64,000 nt of DNA, from assembly GCF_022539665.2 (NCBI RefSeq), contig NC_081336.1:8904778-8968777 (forward strand), given 5' to 3'. Below, in pieces: positions 60,240 through 64,000 of the stretch. The notes beneath the pieces were generated by a model. The model was not told where the DNA came from. It ran no database searches and saw only the letters and a program-made list of their open reading frames with translations. The translations under genes and the position numbers were made by a program. How positions within the stretch are numbered: the stretch's first letter is position 1; every line of letters starts with the position of its first letter. Source of the stretch: Daphnia carinata (Eukaryota; Arthropoda; Branchiopoda; Diplostraca; Daphniidae).

Positions 60240-60513
60240 ATTGCTGGTTTGTTGGTAGACTTGCATGAAGGCTATTCTGACTGTAGACCAACAACTTAGC
60301 CAATAACATGGGAATCACGTAAGATTTTACATCAATTGTATACCGTTTCGGCCCCGACTTAGTCGATGACGTAGGAGCTGTACGTCCACCTTCAGTTGAA
60401 GATGTCATAATATATTGTCCGTCCGTCATTGGAGTGAGAGGAATCGAAATTGATTGATCTCCGACTTCATGAAATTCCTCATCGATACACAAGAGCACGT
60501 TAGCTTCGCGGTA
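60240..60513 (-). CDS. Possible exon of an unknown minus-strand gene
   Basis: A minus-strand frame from an acceptor-like TAAAAG near 60514 reads YREANVLLCIDEEFHEVGD, then SIPLTPMTDGQYIM, then KRYTIDVKSYVIPMLLAKLL. It looks like real protein but belongs to no family I recognise. A donor may lie at the VYS codons near 60285, otherwise the frame stops near 60238. Neighbouring exons were not found. Confidence 0.35.
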
Positions 60514-63500
60514 CTTTTAACAGCGATATGTTCGGCCTTTGCGTTATTTTCGGTTGTTTCTTTATACGGGCAACACCCATGAAATCTTGACTGATATGAA
60601 ATTTACAAAATGCTATTTAAAAAAAAGATGGTTAATTGGACAATAAGTTCTCGAAAACCATACTATTAAGAAATCGGTGTTACCTAAGTGTGATTTCTTC
60701 CTTAGAAATGTTAAGCTAACTCGTTACACTTGGAACGGATTGTTATGAGATTCAACTGCATTGATGACCAAATGTGTGTAAATAGCTTTTTGCAATTGCA
60801 GTTGCTTTTCATCTTGTTGCCTTCGATGACAACTTGTGCAAGGACAGCACTAACAGAAGCAGACTAAGAAAAAATAAAAGTTATGAATAACATAACAAAT
60901 TTGAATATAATTCTTCAAAAGCAATCCAAAAACACTGACAATGACAAGAGAACTTAAAGAAAATCAACTAAATAACTAAAAATGTAATAACTAAAGTAAC
61001 TCAATCCAATTCACATATACTGTGAAAAATGGAGTTTAGAACAAGAGAACCACTCACTGATTGTTTTCAGATCCTTTTTCTTCCGTGTCAACTATGCAGG
61101 ACACATCCAAAGAACATGTGGTCAATTAATATATGGGTACAGATCTGACTACTGCTGACCCATATAAGTTTTCCGTTCTAAATGACACAGAAATAAAATG
61201 ATCACTTTTGAGAGCAGCATTTAATGGAAAAACAAATACCTTGCAGGAAATGGATTACGTAACACATAACGTATCTTTCTTGAAACGAGCAAAACTTAAA
61301 TCAATTACGTATCTTAAGCATGGTACAGACAAATTCGCCAGTGACGACGTCAGCCATGTTGAATATCCTTTTTTTCCTACCCCTTCCGGTAACAACCACC
61401 TACAATGGCGCCAAACTGAACCTAATGAAATAAATAAAAAATTTGGTAATTAAAATGGTTTGCATTTAAAAGTACTGAATAAAAATAACAAGATTTAACC
61501 TAATTACATCATCAGAGTTTTTGAAAAGATGCTTCCCAAATTTGTACCTGTTTCGTAAGGGACTGAAACCAATTTTTGGGGTTAGGGGTCAGGGATAACT
61601 CCTCCCATTTTGTTTGACACGTTGACAGTGCCATCTAGGATTAATAATTTAAAGCATTAAATTTCAAAAAACTTGCGGGCCTTTTTCTATAAAAACAAAT
61701 GCAAAATACGTAAAAAACTACACAAGTTTCTATGTCATCGAATCGTTCAAGTATAAAAGCAAATGATTTTCGATTGCACACATAATGAATTCCAAAACAG
61801 AACTTTTCCTATTATCAAATCTATCAAATAGAATGCGAAAGTGACCAAAATGATTGTTCCAACATCACACCAATGAAATGCCCTATAGCAACGATATGCA
61901 TAAAAAGGCAATAAACTGGCTGTACTATCATTCACCTACACTCTTCCAACCTCGTTATCGATGTGGAACAAGGCTGGCAGTGGCCCGTATCATCGATTCG
62001 TCCATTCCGAATCGGAATAAACAGGTAAAGCGGGGAATGGAAGAGCACGTAATCGATTCATGTAATGCGAAAACCTTTGCTATTTTGCGAGAAAATAAAA
62101 ATGTTTCGCCAAAATGAAAGAATGATTTCCATTTGCTATACAGTTTTTGAAACAAATTGGCATTCTAACGACCAAAGGGAAAGAAAGAAGAAACAATAAT
62201 ATTTAGAAAAAGGCATAGCAAAAGAGTGGATATGTTAAAAGCGTGTGGCCGCCAAAACAAACAGGTAAAGATAAGCGGATAGTATACGATATTTTGTTGT
62301 TAAGCGGTCGGTAAACTGATAACCAATCTATAATTTACGTGCAGGGTTGCATTCCCTTCAGTATTGTTGAACAACATCCTCGAAAAGGGAATATATCCGA
62401 TTGCAGAGGAAGTAAAGGTAAAATTTGACTGGAATTTGAAAAATTTGATTGGACGAAATCATAAAACTCATGGACAAGGCAGTTCTTGCCCAGAGTTAAT
62501 GAATCGAAAATACAACGCCCCTCCCGGCCCTCTTTCACTTTGCGAATTTCCATTTGTAAGTTATCCACATCTTATTTGTTGTGTAGTTTCATGCACGCAA
62601 ATTTCGCGTAACCCCAATAAACGCGGACGTCACGAAGTTTGTGTAAAACACGCAGAATATGAGACGACGCAATTGCAATTGCTCACAAAGTGAATCTATA
62701 AATATTGAAATGTAACTGAAATTGCGTTTACCTTGTCTCCTTTAGGTGAATTTGTTGAATATTGGCGCCAATACCAGTTCCCAAATATGTCCTTGCTGGC
62801 CGTAAAATGTTTGATCTCCACATTATGTACATTGAATGACATGGCCATAGAAAAGATACAAACAGATATTCAAGTTAGTATTCAATTGCAGTTTAGTTTC
62901 AAAGTGTCTTGAAGAATTCAAACCTTCGTTGTCGAACGATGAAGGTGTCCGCACATATATGCTGTAGCTCTTCAGATTCTGACGGCGCGAATGGTTCCGT
63001 CGCATAGTCCAGGGCATCGGAAATTAATCACGATGATCGGGGAAATTGACTGTCTCGGTTCTTCCCTAGTTGCGTTGCTAATCTCCCAAACGTTAGACTT
63101 TAGCCGAACTAGAAAACGTAACTCCAATTGAACTGAAACATCTAAAAGACGAAAGGTATAATAGCACACGCTATACAGATAAGCAATAATTACCGCAGAT
63201 GATTGTACTTTGCCCTCTTGTATTGGTGGGTAAAAGTCACATTTTTCTGCCTATGTTCGTCACGCAAATCCCTTTCTGTATTTAGAAAGCGTAAAAATCC
63301 ACAGCAGTTGCCTTCGTGATCAAATTGTTAGTACAGAAATCTGATAAACGTTAACTAAAGCAATCAAACCACTGATTCGGCATCACAGCTGCTAATTGTC
63401 CACCAGAGGGACTGGTATTGAAGGGAACCATTCGAGAGCCACTGGTCGTCTGCTTTTATTAAACACAACAAGAAATGGATGCAGGATAAACGCACTTTGG

Positions 63501-63902
63501 CTGTTTTAGTGATGTATTTAACATACCTGTTGATAATACCAAGTCGATTCTTAGCCTGTGATGTACCTCACTGACGAAAAGGAGCCTGAAGAAGTACACA
63601 ACGAAAAACAATAATAAATAAATAAGTAACAAAAATTAAAGATCTTTCATTTACAGTAAAGAGCCAAGGGCAACAGTTACAGACCATACTTCATCACTGG
63701 CTATGTAAAACACGATTTATTGATAAACGTAGGAAATTGATTTTACAGCTGATAGTGATTATCTTACTCGTCGTTCAAGATTAGGTGATATCAACTAACG
63801 GCGTTGGCCACTTGCTAGCTTGGACTAAAAGTACGCAACCGCTTCAGCGCCGTTCGGAAACTTAAACATTCCACAACTTTCTGTTTAACGTATTTGAAAA
63901 AT
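60514..63902. other. Intergenic or intronic, no gene recognised
   Basis: About 3.4 kb of AT-rich sequence with short ORFs on both strands and no domain signature. The promoter and 5' UTR of the kinase gene at the right edge should lie at its end. Confidence 0.4.
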
Positions 63903-64000
63903 ATGGAAGAGAAGAAAATCACGTTCGACCGCAGTGCTCTTTTAGGACAAACTCTTTTTAGCTCCGTTTATAAAGGGGAATTTAATGGCTGCCCAGTCGC
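63903..64000 (+). CDS. 5' end of a protein kinase gene, IRE1-like (truncated by window edge)
   Basis: ATG 63903 opens MEEKKITFDRSALLGQTLFSS, then VYKGEFNGCPVA, which runs off the window in frame. It is a kinase N-lobe: I-x-F strand, glycine loop and the VYKG strand, with VA opening the next strand. The wording I-T-F-D-x-x-x-L-L-G recalls IRE1/ERN-like kinases. The glycine loop is odd: GQTLFSSV replaces GxGxFGxV, so two of three glycines are missing and activity is uncertain. The kinase starts with almost no N-terminal extension, unlike true IRE1, which has a lumenal domain. Confidence 0.6.
   Translation, partial: MEEKKITFDRSALLGQTLFSSVYKGEFNGCPV

Noticed and set aside
1-64000. CRISPR arrays, operons or other prokaryotic structures
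   Set aside because: Spliceosomal introns, long intergenic regions and animal gene families show a eukaryotic genome; the 38-bp repeat has no variable spacers.

Overview
The window looks like a draft-assembly piece of a branchiopod crustacean genome, most likely Daphnia. This is inferred from compact genes with 60-90 nt GT-AG introns, a Vasa relative with CCHC zinc knuckles, and accessory genes of kinds expanded in water fleas (C1q-like, C-type lectin, NACHT and 37-residue ankyrin proteins). A run of exactly 100 N at 39733-39832 marks a scaffold gap. No database search was possible; every name comes from reading motifs.

Layout. 0-15.7 kb is gene-poor: one TOPORS-like RING protein at 1.6 kb and an old non-coding duplication (about 6.8-7.8 kb against 14.0-14.8 kb). 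15.7-18.7 kb holds a five-exon C-type lectin (+) facing a neuropeptide F/Y-type GPCR (-). 19.7-22.9 kb is the most interesting part: a TATA-driven chain of short exons with no conserved ORF, whose introns carry box C/D snoRNAs. Several have guides complementary to conserved 18S or 28S rRNA, and three intron cassettes occur as duplicated pairs. 23.6-32.4 kb is ordinary housekeeping sequence: an RGK-family small GTPase (+), an eight-exon FBXO47-like F-box gene (-), and TMEM33 (+), the last two divergent with start codons 355 bp apart.

34.4-35.4 kb is a DM4/DM12-like secreted or membrane protein (-). 36.4-38.3 kb is a decayed, unprocessed vasa copy lacking helicase motif III, and a motif III exon of the same kind lies inverted at 39.6-39.7 kb beside the gap. 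39.9-50.4 kb is an accessory island: a segment of about 1.9 kb present twice around an ankyrin gene, then an intronless NACHT gene of about 4.4 kb broken by six same-direction single-base frameshifts and one stop. 50.4-56 kb is repeat-rich (dispersed direct repeats, an 83-84 bp tandem triplet, a tRNA-derived SINE, a 38-bp minisatellite). 56.2-57.4 kb is a C1q-like gene, 58.7 kb a small secreted-peptide gene, and the last 98 bases open an IRE1-like protein kinase gene.

Together the lectin, NACHT, ankyrin and C1q genes suggest a recognition or immune flavour for the right half, while the snoRNA host serves ribosome biogenesis. Single-nucleotide frame breaks recur (GPCR, TMEM33, C1q, NACHT, the 34-kb gene), whereas the RGK, F-box and lectin models splice cleanly. 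Assembly indels and true decay both have to be considered.
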